From the NCBI GenBank assembly GCA_024760905.1, contig CM045750.1:14274419-14338418 (forward strand): a stretch of 64,000 nt of DNA, read 5' to 3'. A program made the translations under genes and the position numbers. The DNA comes from Plotosus lineatus (lineage: Eukaryota > Chordata > Actinopteri > Siluriformes > Plotosidae). The notes beneath the pieces were generated by a model that did not search any database, was not told where the DNA came from, and saw only the letters and a program-made list of their open reading frames with translations. Below, piece by piece: positions 35,131 to 46,159 of the stretch; the stretch's first letter is position 1; each line of letters begins with the position of its first letter.

Positions 35131-36054
35131 TTATTTCCATTTGCATGATGCTAATCTTGTAATACCATTATAAATCTCTTTCAGTTTCAATCCATATATT
35201 ATGGGGTTGAATAAAGGAGGAATAAGCAAATATTCAATTGACAAGATCATAGTAATAATGTGTGGAATATGTTTTGATTCTAATCTGTTATTTATGATTT
35301 CAAAATAAATGTTGATGGAAAAATTGATGACAATAAGTAGATGTGGTAAACAGGTCTGTACAGCTTTTCTTCTGACATCTTTTGAATTTATTAAACATAC
35401 AGAGAGTATCCTGATATATGAGTAAATTATGAAGATCAGTGGAGGAAGCACAGCAATGAAAACAGTAAATCCATATAAGTTATAAGCAGATATTTCTCTA
35501 CAGCTTAGTTTGACAATTGAATAATTATCACAATATATTCTGTTCAATTTAAACTTACAAAGCTGATATTTGGATGTTTGAAAAATTGCTACACCAACTT
35601 CACAAAATGGCAAAAACCATGACAAAAATAAAAGTCTTTTTACAGTGTGCATTTTTACAAGAGTTGCATAATGTAATGGTTTACAGATAGACACATATCT
35701 GTCGTACGCCATAATTGATAACAGAGCAAACTCTGATGCAGCATACCAGTAAACAGAAAAGGCCTGTAATAAACAAGTGTAGTAGGAAGCAATTTGCCTT
35801 TTAGATAGTAAATCAGTGAGGAGTTTAGGATAAAGAGCAGTCGTTCCAAAGAGAGAATTACAAAGTAAAGCAGCAATGAAAATGTACATGGGCTCACGAA
35901 GACGTTTGTTCTTAAGTATGACAAAAATAACAGAAGTATTAAATGTAATAATCAATATGTAGACAGTGAGAGCAAGTAAAAAATAAACATATCTGAATTT
36001 TTTTAAATCCAAATGTCCATCTAGTATTAAATATGTTACATTAGTAACATCCAT
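35131..36054 (-). CDS. Olfactory receptor (class A GPCR), intact single exon
   Basis: An unbroken 307-codon frame with seven hydrophobic segments. It has an N-terminal glycosylation site (NVT, residues 5-7), LREPMYIF after TM1, the hallmark MAYDRYVSICKPLHY at the end of TM3, KAVQTCLPHLL before TM6 and PPLFNPIIYGLK in TM7. Length and lack of introns fit teleost odorant receptors, which signal through Golf in olfactory neurons. It is clearly paralogous to the plus-strand receptor at 39929 (same length, same motifs, same N-terminal plan). I cannot assign a subfamily from sequence alone. There are no frameshifts or internal stops, so it is probably functional. Confidence 0.93.
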   Translation of the reverse strand: MDVTNVTYLILDGHLDLKKFRYVYFLLALTVYILIITFNTSVIFVILKNKRLREPMYIFIAALLCNSLFGTTALYPKLLTDLLSKRQIASYYTCLLQAFSVYWYAASEFALLSIMAYDRYVSICKPLHYATLVKMHTVKRLLFLSWFLPFCEVGVAIFQTSKYQLCKFKLNRIYCDNYSIVKLSCREISAYNLYGFTVFIAVLPPLIFIIYSYIRILSVCLINSKDVRRKAVQTCLPHLLIVINFSINIYFEIINNRLESKHIPHIITMILSIEYLLIPPLFNPIIYGLKLKEIYNGITRLASCKWK

Positions 36055-36110
36055 TACATTTTAAAATAACCCATCATATTTTAGACCTGTAGTGAAGACA
36101 TCTCAGAGCA

Positions 36111-36118
36111 TATTTATA
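36111..36118 (-). promoter_or_regulatory. TATA-like box upstream of the minus-strand olfactory receptor
   Basis: TATAAATA on the minus strand, about 57 bases before the receptor's ATG. Transcription would start roughly 25-30 bases downstream, giving a very short leader, unless a non-coding first exon exists upstream. The other receptor also has TATAAATA upstream, which strengthens the call slightly. Confidence 0.4.
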
Positions 36119-36550
36119 CTCTATGGTCAAGACATACTGTATATTCCTGAGTGACCTTATTACAGTAACTAGCAGCTGTTCCCGGCAGCCCACCCCAATA
36201 ATGTGCCGTGTAATTCATCTTATTTCTCCATCCTAATAGTCTATTACAGACTCCTATCTAATTCAGTAATAATTCTAAATAAGATTAAGACCATGAAAGT
36301 AATACATACAAAACACATACAGTAAATATTAATTTATAATATAATAATGATCTTATGATTACATTTGGAAAATAAGGCTATTTATGTGTTTTTGGTGTGC
36401 TTATGGGAGAGAGGCGGGTAAACAGAGAAAACTTTATAAACAATGTTGGTGTATCGTGTGTGGTTTAGCGCATGCTGTGTCTCTCCATGACACCACCGTA
36501 CAATAAAGCAGCTATAAAGCTGAAAATAACAATAAACAGAGTAAACTATC

Positions 36551-36821
36551 CATTCGTTCGTTTTCTGAACGGTTTAATATTATTAGGGTCTCAGAGGGGC
36601 TACTGCTTATCTCAGCCAACTGTGGGCAAGGGCAGAGTACACCCTAGACAGCTTGCCAGGCACAATAGCCTATTCACCATATACAATGAGAGACATGACA
36701 TGACTTTGATAACCCAGTTGAGTTGCACTGGACAGACAGCAGCGACAACTTGATATTGGAGTTTGAACCCCGAACATTGGATCAATAAATCAGCACCATA
36801 CTACCGGACCACCACTGCCCC
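36551..36821 (-). mobile_element. SINE, type B, old diverged copy
   Basis: Head CCACCACTGCCC at right, CAGAGTACACCCTAGACAGC tail at left. Many substitutions and deletions in the body. Confidence 0.7.
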
Positions 36822-36870
36822 AACCCAACTCTTCAGTATATTCATTAATTATCTGCCTGTCTCCATCTTT

Positions 36871-37055
36871 GCACATTTGCAGCATTTGGCAGATTTATCC
36901 AGAGTGACTTACAATTATCTTTTTTTTTTCACTACAACTGAGCAATTGAGGGTTAAGCACCTTGCGCAAGAGACCAACAGTTGTGATAGTGAGGAATGAA
37001 CCACTGACCTTTGGGTCAGTAATTCACCACCTTATCCACTAAGCCACCACTGCCT
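36871..37055 (-). mobile_element. Another tRNA-derived fish SINE
   Basis: Has CAGATTTATCCAGAGTGACT followed by TGAGCAATTGAGGGTTAAGC and CTTATCCACTAAGCCACCAC, the layout of a widespread fish tRNA-derived SINE. Independent of types A-C. Confidence 0.65.
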
Positions 37056-38472
37056 GCTTAGCACCCCCCCCCCCCCAAAACCCCAAAATGACCCTGAAAA
37101 TTAGTTAGTTGGCTGTCTCCTTTCTCATTCATTGTCAAATGTGTGACCCTACAACTTCTGATGAATAAAAAGTCAAAGTTGGCTCCCCTTTTGTGATTCG
37201 GACACTTCCCAGAGCAACACCATTAATCCTTTCATTTGCCGGCTCTGAAGGAGGCTGGCTGCCAAGTCTTATTTTTCCAGCAGCTGAAGGACACTTGCAG
37301 GAAGTGGCTGTTAATGATGAAGACCAGCACATCCCCCCCCCCCCCACCATGTTTAACCCTTTCCCTCATAGATAAAGAGGAAGCATGATGGAGGCAACCC
37401 CACTAAGTTTGATGTGCAGGTATTGAACTTTACCGGACTACCAGCAAAAGTGGCTCCATTGTTACAAATAATAAGGGAAAAGATCAAGCACGAAAAGGAT
37501 CATTTGGAAGCATTTCCAATGGCTGGCAGACACCCCACCTCTTCGCTCTTGCTCTCTTTTTCTCTGTCTCTCTCTTTCTCGCTCTATGTCTGTCTAACTC
37601 GCTCACTCATTCACTCGGTGTTTATTTCTCTCTCATCCCCATCAACCTATTGGGGTTTTTCTTCAAACTGCACTGCAGAAATGGGGGTTCGTTCTGAAGA
37701 AACCATCTCTCCATACCAATGTTCCTTCCTTCCTGAGCTGTCTCTTTCTGTTCTTCGCTTGATTTTTTTCATGTCTCACCCCTTTTCTCTTTCCATAGCT
37801 GAACTAATTATGCCCGCCAATATCCGAGCAAAACACAGTCATGTCTATCGCAAAAAAGCTGAGTTGTTGTTTCAGGATCAATTTGCCTTAGTGAAAACAA
37901 AGACAATGACCAGAATCTCAATCGCAACCTAATCTCCCACAATTAAGTAGGACTTTATAGGATGGCCATGGGTAAACAAGCAAGTACACAGGCAATAGTG
38001 GACTTATGATATTCAAATCTCAAGTTATTTGTCATAAATCGGTAACAATGGAACTTACTGACCCGCAATGAAATTTTTGGACTTAGACAATATACAAATA
38101 TAAAAATAGATATTGAAGTATACAAGCTTGAAATTATCAATACTAAACCTCAAAGTGCAAGTAAAACAAGTATGCCATTTTAAAATTTCAATTTGTCTTA
38201 TAAAATACCATAAAACAGAAGGTAGAAATTAAAACGTTATGGTGGTAATTGTGCTATCAACATAGTGCTGATCCAAAAAAGGTAGTTTTTCAGGAGTTGT
38301 TTGAAGACATCCAATGACAAAGTTCATTCCACCTCCTCAGCGCCGGAGCAGAGACGAGTTTAGATGGAATGTTTTCCTTGTTCCTTGATAGAAGTAAGGA
38401 CATTCCAGCAGTGAACTGTGGGGCGTGATAAGGGTTTGAGAGAGGAGAGTGTAGATACATTTTTGTCATTAT
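37056..38472. other. No gene recognised
   Basis: C-runs at 37063-37076 and 37330-37346 and a CT-rich stretch at 37550-37620. A 172-codon plus frame at 37414-37932 is low in complexity through its middle and matches nothing I know. Confidence 0.4.
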
Positions 38473-38483
38473 AGGTTAGCATT

Positions 38484-38842
38484 TGTGAAGGGGCAGTGGT
38501 GGTCTAGTGGTATAGGGCACTGGATCGCTGATCCAAAAGATGGGGGTTCAAGTCCCACTTTCCACAAGGTTGTCACTGTCCCCCCCCAGTGCAGCTAACT
38601 GGGTTATCAAAGGCGGGCCATGTCTCTCACTGTCTATGGTGAGAGGCATGTAAAAGAACCATTGCTGACTTTCGTAAAGAGTAGGCTGCAAAGTCGTCAG
38701 CGTGTTTCTGTCCCTTGCTAAAAAGGGTTGTGACAGGAAGGGCATCCGACGTAAAAACCTCTGCCAAATCAAACATGCGAATCAGATGATTCGCTGTGGC
38801 GACTCCCAAGTAAAAGGGAAAAAAGCCGAAAGGAAGACAGAC
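38484..38842 (+). mobile_element. SINE, type A, full length, with TSD
   Basis: AGGTTAGCATT at 38473-38483 and 38843-38853. Six extra bases precede the GGGGCAGTGG start of the head. Confidence 0.9.
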
Positions 38843-39414
38843 AGGTTAGCATTAGTGTTTTGAAACTAATGCAAGCAGCTACAGAAAGCTAGTGGAGTGG
38901 TGTTGCAGAACTCGGACAAAGTTGAGTACAAGCCATGCCACTGCATTACGGATCAGTTGCAGAGATCAAATAGCACTAAGAAGCAACGTTGATATGTAAA
39001 TTATGCAGTAATATTATTAAATCACAATTATTCAAGTATATAAATTAATTTGTTCATTTGTTGGGCTGCTTAATCCCACTAGGGTCAAGGGGAGGCTGAA
39101 GCCTATCATAGCCGAATCTGGGAGAAGGCAGGGTATTCATTAAATAAAGAAAGCTGTAGAAGTTACCTTAAAATGAATCCGCAACTTTGACTTTTCTTTT
39201 ATAAGTCACTAGCTAAAAGCACCTTCGCTGTCTCCTCACACCCAGAAGGTTCAGGGTATGAATCTCAGAAAGAGGCCTTTCAGCGTGATTTCTTCTGGCT
39301 ATTCTGGCTTTCTCTCACAGTCCAAAGCCATGTACATTAGGTAAAAAGCTTAAATTTAATAAGCTGGCTTGATGGTTAACAATAGGGAGTGGATATGAGA
39401 GTCTTCTTGATCAG

Positions 39415-39492
39415 AAAAAAAAATTAATAAAATAAAAATACGTAAAATCGAAAAAATGTAAAATGGATGAACGTAAGTCGGGGAGCGTCTGT
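39415..39492 (+). mobile_element. Solo end of the Tigger/pogo MITE family of 16136 and 53155
   Basis: AAATACGTAAAATCG and AACGTAAGTCGGGGAGCGTC followed by TG and TA: the terminus of that family without its other end. Confidence 0.6.
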
Positions 39493-39784
39493 AACTGTTA
39501 ATTATACAGAGTCGATAAATGAGTGTAAATGGTTGTGTCTGTATTGTTCCTGTATAGACTGGTGCCATTTTCAGGGTGTGACCTTCCCCACCCAAAGTCA
39601 GCCCCGGCCTTACCTGAAGTCAGCTGGGATTGGACTTGAGAGATTTAACCCATCTCAGGAGCTCTGCAGTAACACTGACAAATCCATGCCTCAGATAACA
39701 GATGGATGGAGTCACTGGAGAATTGACTGATATTGACGCTGCACACAGCTGGAGCAGGCCTGATTCTAGGCATGGTTAGGAATG

Positions 39785-39792
39785 TATAAATA
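39785..39792 (+). promoter_or_regulatory. TATA-like box upstream of the plus-strand olfactory receptor
   Basis: TATAAATA about 137 bases before the ATG at 39929, the same octamer as found before the opposing receptor. Inferred from motif and position only. Confidence 0.4.
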
Positions 39793-39928
39793 CGCAAAAG
39801 ACTATTTTCTTCACCACAGTCTCAGTGTCCAGCTAACTGCGTCTTCACTTGATGTGTATCTACTAGTATTTATCTATTTTATTTTTCTCCTGGACAAAGT
39901 TACTGTGACCATTGGCGGAGACTGAGTT

Positions 39929-40858
39929 ATGCATCATTCTAATGTTACATATTTAATCCTGGAGGGTTATGTGGATCTGGAGAAATACAGATATCTATAT
40001 TTTGTAATGGTTCTTATACTATACATTTTGATTATTAGTAGTAATGTTCTTGTTATTTTTGTTATAGTTACAAACAAAAGTCTCCATGAGCCCATGTATG
40101 TTCTCATTGCTGCTTTGCTTTGTAATGCACTCTACGGATCAACAGCACTTTATCCTAAACTGCTCTCTGACTTTTTGTCTGAAAGTCAAATTGTCACCTA
40201 TGAAGCATGTATATTTCAGTCCTTTTTTATTTACAGTTACGCCATATCAGAATTTATGCTGTTAGCAGCTATGGCCTATGACAGATACGTGTCCATCTGT
40301 AAACCATTACAATATACATCCATTATAAAAATGGTCACTGTAAAAAAGCTCTTATTTTTCTGCTGGAGTGCGCCCTGCTGTGGGAACGGTATAACAGTGA
40401 TTTTGACATTTCAGGTTAAGCTTTGTAGGAACAAGTTAAATAGAATATACTGTAATAATTCTTCAGTTGTTAAGTTAAGTTGTGGAGATGTATCTGTACG
40501 AAACTCATATGGATTGTTCAATTTTATCATAACTGTATTCCCACCAGTGATCTTCGTGATCTACTCATACATCAGAATTCTTTATGTCTGTCTTAGGAAT
40601 TCAAAAGATTTCCGAAGAAAAGCTCTACAGACCTGCTTTCCACATCTTTTAATATTCACCAGTTACATAGTTACTGCATGCTTTGAAGTCATTAATAACA
40701 GACTAGAATCCAAACAAATTCCTCATATTTTCACCATGATCATGTCTGTGGAAATTCTGGTTATTCCTCCTCTATTAAACCCTATCATATATGGGCTGAA
40801 AATACAAAAGATTTTTAATAGCATCAAAAAACTGAAAGTAAAAATTAGGCAAATGTAA
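39929..40858 (+). CDS. Olfactory receptor (class A GPCR), intact single exon
   Basis: An intact 309-codon frame. Residues 5-7 are NVT (glycosylation). LHEPMYVLIAALLCN lies at about 52-66, Cys94 is the likely TM3 disulphide cysteine, MAYDRYVSICKPLQY starts at 115, KALQTCFPHLLIF lies before TM6 and PPLLNPIIYGLK is in TM7. It is closely related to the receptor at 35131-36054 but on the opposite strand, so the pair is head to head with 3.9 kb between the starts. A short tail (KKLKVKIRQM) ends the protein. It is likely expressed in olfactory neurons by family analogy; subfamily not assigned. Confidence 0.94.
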   Translation: MHHSNVTYLILEGYVDLEKYRYLYFVMVLILYILIISSNVLVIFVIVTNKSLHEPMYVLIAALLCNALYGSTALYPKLLSDFLSESQIVTYEACIFQSFFIYSYAISEFMLLAAMAYDRYVSICKPLQYTSIIKMVTVKKLLFFCWSAPCCGNGITVILTFQVKLCRNKLNRIYCNNSSVVKLSCGDVSVRNSYGLFNFIITVFPPVIFVIYSYIRILYVCLRNSKDFRRKALQTCFPHLLIFTSYIVTACFEVINNRLESKQIPHIFTMIMSVEILVIPPLLNPIIYGLKIQKIFNSIKKLKVKIRQM

Positions 40859-40938
40859 TTTATTCTAGTTTAAGATGTTCCATTCTGTATGTTGCGCAAT
40901 GCAGTTTAAACCAAATTATTAAAATATATTGTAGTGGC

Positions 40939-41256
40939 ATAATTAGGGTCGTGGGGAGACTGGCACCCATCTCAGCCGACTCTGGGTGAGGGCAGAGTAC
41001 ACCCGGGACAGCTCGCCAGGCCATCGCAGGGCCAGCACTCACACAACCATTCACATCTAGGGGAGAATCGGAATCGCCAATTAACCTACTGTGCGTGTTT
41101 TTGGACTGTCCGAGGAAACCGAAGTACCTGGAGGAAACCCATGCAAGTACTTGGAGAACATGCAAACTCCGCTCAGAAATGCCCAGGCTGGGAATCAAAC
41201 CCAGGCCTTCTTGCTGTGAGATGGACGTGATAACCACTACGCCACCATGCCACCTT
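40939..41256 (-). mobile_element. Family C repeat, tail truncated, with short TSD
   Basis: Ends in the tRNA-like head at right. TTGTAGTG at 40929-40936 and 41255-41262 is the likely duplication. Confidence 0.75.
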
Positions 41257-41262
41257 GTAGTG

Positions 41263-42384
41263 TATGTTTACTTCCTAATGTTGACTGATATAAAGAGTTA
41301 TAATCTTATAATTTTTACAATGGTGGATTTGCTTTGTGCTCAATTTTTTTTGTTTGTTTTATTTTTATCATAAAGAAATGAGTAGAACTTCAACCTATTT
41401 GCTTAAAAATATTGATAAAAATAGAATAGGTTACAATTATTACGTGTGGACCTCACTGCTTAAGCTACTGCCCTGCGACCTCACCCAAGATTCAGTGAAA
41501 GCGTGACGTTGTTTACTCATAAAACGAGTATTAATTATTTCTGACCAATAGAAGAAGCCTAAATTCATAACATATATTGTACAATGCACAACAGTGAGGT
41601 TCCTTGCTGTGCATGTTCCAGGTTGTTCGGAAGCAGAGGGTCAAGTTCTTACAGGGGTTATAGGGTTTTAAAGCCCAAGTTTTATCTTGAACCTGATCAG
41701 CACTTCACATGTCGAGTCACCAATGGCCAAATCAAATAATTATTTTTACATTTTTACTTTCCAGGAAAGTTGGAGAATATTTACTCTAAGAAATTTATTT
41801 CTGTGTAGGTCCACTTAAAAATCCTTTTTACGGATTAATCGATAAATAGAAACTTTTTCTTCATCAGATTGATCATTAATTTAAAATACTTTAGACATTG
41901 TGCTTTTAACAGTACTGTGTTTTCTGAAATTTAAATATTTTCCTTTCTCACATCTTTTTGGAGCCTTCCTAATGATGTTTGTGTTCAAAGTCATAGTTTT
42001 CCATGATCATAATGACTCCGCTGTTTTCACATTTATCAGAAGTGGGACTCATTAATGAGCCATGTGTTCATGTGTGGTAATAAAAGGTCAGGGGATTTAA
42101 CCCACAGGCCCTGTGAGATTAATATTCTAACACTGGATGACCGCCATGGATGAAAATGGATGTTTTTTTCCATTCTGTCATTATCCATTATTTATTAATT
42201 CATAAAATTAAAATAATACAGTACGGGATATCACATCCACTTTTTTACAATTATTGCATATAACAGATATGACTTACATTTTGCTTGATGCATACAGCTG
42301 AGCCGATGAGGGTTGAGATTATCCAGATACTTATAGTGGAGATGGGTAGTTTTGGGCTTCCTTAAGGTGTGAATTGGGGATGGG
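41263..42384. other. No gene recognised
   Basis: AT-rich intergenic DNA after the plus-strand olfactory receptor; no exon-like frame. Confidence 0.4.
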
Positions 42385-42397
42385 ACCCAGAAAGTAT

Positions 42398-42734
42398 GGG
42401 CAGTGGTGGTCTAGTGGTAGAGGGTGCTGGATCGCTGATCCAAAGGTTGGGGGTTCGAGTCCCACTCTCCACAAGGTTGTCACTGTCCTCCCAGTGCAGC
42501 TAACTGGGTTATCAAAGGCCGGCCATGTCTCTCACTGTCTATGGTGTGAGGCATGTAAAAGAACCATTGCTGACTTTCAACAAGTATGCTGCAAAGCCGT
42601 CAGCGTGTTTCCGCCCTGCAATGGCCTGGCGAGCCGTCCAGGGTGTACTCTGCCCTCGCCCTGAATTGGCTGGGATGGGCACCAGCCTCCCCGCGACCCT
42701 AATTAGGATGAAGCGGTTACAGAAAATGAACTGA
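42398..42734 (+). mobile_element. SINE, type B, full length, with 13-bp TSD
   Basis: ACCCAGAAAGTAT at 42385-42397 and 42735-42747. The head and body match type A closely up to GTCAGCGTGTTTC, then CGCCCTGCAATGGCCTGGCG begins the family C tail, ending GATGAAGCGGTTACAGAAAA. Confidence 0.92.
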
Positions 42735-42911
42735 ACCCAGAAAGTATATAGTTAATTAGTTATTATTATTATTATCATCATCATTTAATGTTGTTTTATT
42801 ATCTTAACGGTCATTTACAGAAAACAAGGTATCTACTTTACTGATTAACCTCAAAAATATTCTTAGTTCAGGTTTCACTATAATTTGGCAGAGTTATACA
42901 CACTTAATGCT

Positions 42912-43149
42912 AACTCGGGTCTCCGAGAACTAGCACTCATCTGAGCCGACCCCTGGGCAAGGGAAGCTCTTCTGGCCATCACAGGGCAGAAATACGCTGA
43001 TGGCTATGCAACCTACTCTTGACAAAAGTCAGCACTGATTCTTTTACTTGCCTCTGACCACAGATAGTGAGCGATATGGCCGGCCTCTGATAACCCAGTT
43101 AGCTACACTGGGGTAACCAGCACCTTACCACTGGGCCACCACTGCCCTA
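42912..43149 (-). mobile_element. SINE, type B, diverged
   Basis: Shortened head and tail; the body (AACCCAGTTAGCTACACTGG) is recognisable. Confidence 0.7.
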
Positions 43150-43956
43150 GTGTTATCTCTATGAAATAAAAAAGAATCTGCAGCGAAATCGTTCTGAAAC
43201 TATTTACCACTTCCCACCAACTGCTTTTGTACTGCCAAGTTATCACACATTCACATTGTTACACTGATCATGCCGTCTTGTAATTGTTACTATTACCATA
43301 CCAAAACAAGATGTAGAACAGAAAGGTATACCATGAAATCAGATTAAGTCCCTTTTATTTATCCCCTATGTTCCCTTTTATTTGTTTTTGGTTTGTTTAT
43401 TGTTTTTTAATGGCGATTGCGGACAGTACTAGCACATTATCACCACTCTTGGTCTAGAATTCTCTTTCACTTGAATTTAAATGGGTTACTTATAGGGCTG
43501 GGAACTTCATGATAGATCCGGCAGCATGAGCAATTACCCGTGACATGACATTAGGAACAGTGGTGTTTTCTATGACCCAACAATAAGGGAGCGCTACAGA
43601 CTCCTACTATGAGATCACACTAAACTTTTCATCTCTCTGTCACGGTGTCTTTGTAACACCACATAGGATGAAATGGCCTTTTCAACAACTGGTGAGCAAG
43701 TCTGCCCCAGTTTGACCAGTCTGACCAGGCTAACTGTTGAAACTTTTGTTTTATACAATGTCTGACAGAGTGGAATCCGACTCCCAAAAGATGAACCCCC
43801 AGTTTCCATCAGATGACTTTCTGCACTCATACTACTCGCTTCATGTAATGAAAAAGTAACAAAGCATCTCAGCACTTTCATGGCCTCCAATTAAAACTTA
43901 AATATTGTAAAAATCAAAACTCAAGTTTGCAATTTTGTTGTTAGATTAATCACTTC

Positions 43957-43960
<4 letters not shown>

Positions 43961-44044
<84 letters not shown>
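43961..44044 (+). repeat. (TA)n(TG)n microsatellite left of the palindrome
   Basis: TA units, then TG units, then a short TA run, abutting the first palindrome arm. A similar array forms the palindrome spacer. Confidence 0.9.
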
Positions 44045-44046
<2 letters not shown>

Positions 44047-44113
44047 GATGGACAGGAAAGGTGAGGATGATGTTTAAAAATTGTTAAAATTGCTGCAACA
44101 CAAGATACACCCT

Positions 44114-44191
<78 letters not shown>

Positions 44192-44266
44192 AAAACAAGG
44201 GTGTATCTTGTGTTGCAGCAATTTTAACAATTTTTAAACATCATCCTCACCTTTCCTGTCCATCAC
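44045..44266. repeat. Perfect inverted repeat, two 72-base arms
   Basis: Arm 44045-44116 is the exact reverse complement of 44195-44266. The spacer of 78 bases is (TA)n(TG)n(TA)n. Checked base by base from the printed sequence; no mismatch found. Confidence 0.93.
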
Positions 44267-44582
44267 TCAACACAGAGGATGACAGGAGTTTTATGCATTA
44301 GCAGATACATGCAAGTTAAAAGAGACTTACCTAAACTAAATGAACTTAAGACGAATACTGCGAGAACCTATATCATGATAGAAACACTCAGGACATCCTT
44401 CATAACAAAACTGATTTCCTTTTGGATTTTTCCCTTTATCAGGAGTCTATTAAATATAATTTTTCTGCAACTGTATATAAGAATACCTTGAGAAAGATTC
44501 ATCAGATTTTAGTTTGAATGACCAGAGATAACCTTTCCCAATTAATAAATAATATCATTTTATTTATTGTAATACAGTACTA

Positions 44583-44807
44583 GGGGCAGTGGTGGTCTAG
44601 TGGTATAGGGCGCAGTATCGCTGATCCTAAGGTTGGGGGTTCGAGTCCCCACAAGGTTATCACTGATGTGAAGAGTTGTCACTGTCCCCCCCAGTGCAGC
44701 TAACTGGGTTATCAAAGGCGGGCCATGTCTCTCACTGTCTATGGTGAGAGGCATGTAAAAGAACCATTGCTGACTTTCGTAAAGAGTAAGCTGCAAAGCC
44801 GTCAGCG
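44583..44807 (+). mobile_element. SINE, type A, 5' half (split by a hAT element)
   Basis: Head and body up to GCCGTCAGCG; the tail resumes at 45751. AGTACTA at 44576-44582 and 45899-45905 is the likely SINE TSD. Confidence 0.85.
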
Positions 44808-44808
44808 C

Positions 44809-45750
44809 ATAGTTATTAAGTCTCCCGATTTAAAAGCATAAATCCAATCTCCCGCCAGGAGATTAATTTCTCCCGATTTCCAGACAACCTCCTGAAAAAA
44901 AAAGTCACACTTTGAACACACCGTAGCATTTTTCAGTCTTAATCTTCTGCATATTGCACTTTGGAGACACCGTAGAAATGTATAGCCAGTCTCTATCTTC
45001 CGTTTGTTTATGCACACACGAGTTGGCAGTTCACTGATACAGGCTAGCAACTTCAAGTCACGTGATCATTCAGTGCTTGGTAGTTCAAAAACAAGGGCGT
45101 GGAAGAAGACAAGCTGGTTGAGGAATTACAGGATTTTCAATTAATGCGTGAAAATGAAATGAAGTGTTGAGAGAAAAGATGAGGTGTGATGAGTGGTGGC
45201 ATCAAGTGATGACAATGTGAACTGTGATGGGAGTGAAGAGATTTCCTCTTTTCACAAAACTGTTGCAGGCAGTGCTGACTATACCAAACAGCAATTGTGA
45301 CAGTGAAAGGGTATTTTCTATTGTAAAGAAAATCCACACTGATGCCAGGTCAGAATTGATCAATGAAACTGTTTGTGCCCTCTCGGCTACAAAATTGAAC
45401 TCAGACTTTGTTTGTTACAAATGCCATCCAAGTCCTGAACTTTGTAAAATTGGAAAGCAAGCAACATACAAGTATGTGCAGGAACATACCGGAACATCTG
45501 GTGTAATTATTAAGCAAGCAGCATTAGTATATGTCACAATATTTTTAAACAGTTGTTTTTATCAGCTGATTCATAAAACTGTATACGTCCATGAATAAAT
45601 AAAAAAAAAAAACTTGTTTATTGAGCAATGTTCCTTTATAAAAAAAAAAAAAATGCATCAATTCTTGGGGCCGCAGCCCGGCCGCACAGGGGGTGAGGTG
45701 TCTCTGGTGAAAATTCTCCCGATTTCAAAATGTTGAAACTTAATAAATAT
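44809..45750 (+). mobile_element. hAT element inserted in a SINE
   Basis: Ends ATAGTTATTAAGT and (reverse complement of the right end) ATATTTATTAAGT. GTCAGCG from the SINE is repeated at both edges (44801 and 45751), an 8-base TSD with one changed base. Inside, 45224-45598 encodes a hAT C-terminal dimerisation part (SNCDSERVFSIVKKIHTDAR). The N-terminal and DDE portions are missing, so it is non-autonomous. CTCCCGATTT occurs three times in it. Confidence 0.85.
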
Positions 45751-45898
45751 GTCAGCGTGTTTCTGTCCCTTGCTAAAAGGGTTGTGATAGGAAGGGCATC
45801 CGACGTAAAAACCTCTGCCAAATCAAATGTGCGAATCAGATGATTCGCTGTGGCGACTCCCGAGAAAAGGGAAAAAGCCGAAAGGAAGAAAGAAAGAA
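45751..45898 (+). mobile_element. SINE, type A, 3' half
   Basis: Picks up at GTCAGCGTGTTTCTGTCCCT and runs through the RTE-derived tail to CCGAAAGGAAG and an (AAAG)n end. Confidence 0.85.
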
Positions 45899-46025
45899 AG
45901 TACTAATGTCTATGTATATATCCTGAATAAATTTTGTATATATGTATACATTACTTATACTTTTTCCACCGTATAAAAAAAATTACTAAAAAAAAAGTTG
46001 GGCGAAAAACATGCCCCTACAATTT

Positions 46026-46159
46026 TGGGCAAAAAAACACCTGGGCTAAAACTACCTGGGCAAAAAACACCTGGGCGAAAACTACCTGGGTGAAAACTAC
46101 CTGGTCGAAAAACACCTGGGCGAAAAACACCTGGGCGAAAACCATCTGGGCAAAAAACA
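46026..46159 (+). repeat. 15-bp minisatellite upstream of hdac3
   Basis: About nine units of the type GGGCGAAAAACACCT (one of 16 bases). As 15 is a multiple of three, the frame at 45934-46263 reads it as a repeated five-residue T-W-A-K-N/T. It ends 410 bases before the hdac3 ATG. A scrap of type B tail follows at 46164. Confidence 0.9.

Noticed and set aside
37414..37932. 172-codon plus frame
   Set aside because: Its middle is CT-rich low-complexity sequence and neither end shows a known domain.
43615..43890. 91-codon minus frame
   Set aside because: No family recognised and no neighbouring exons; likely chance.
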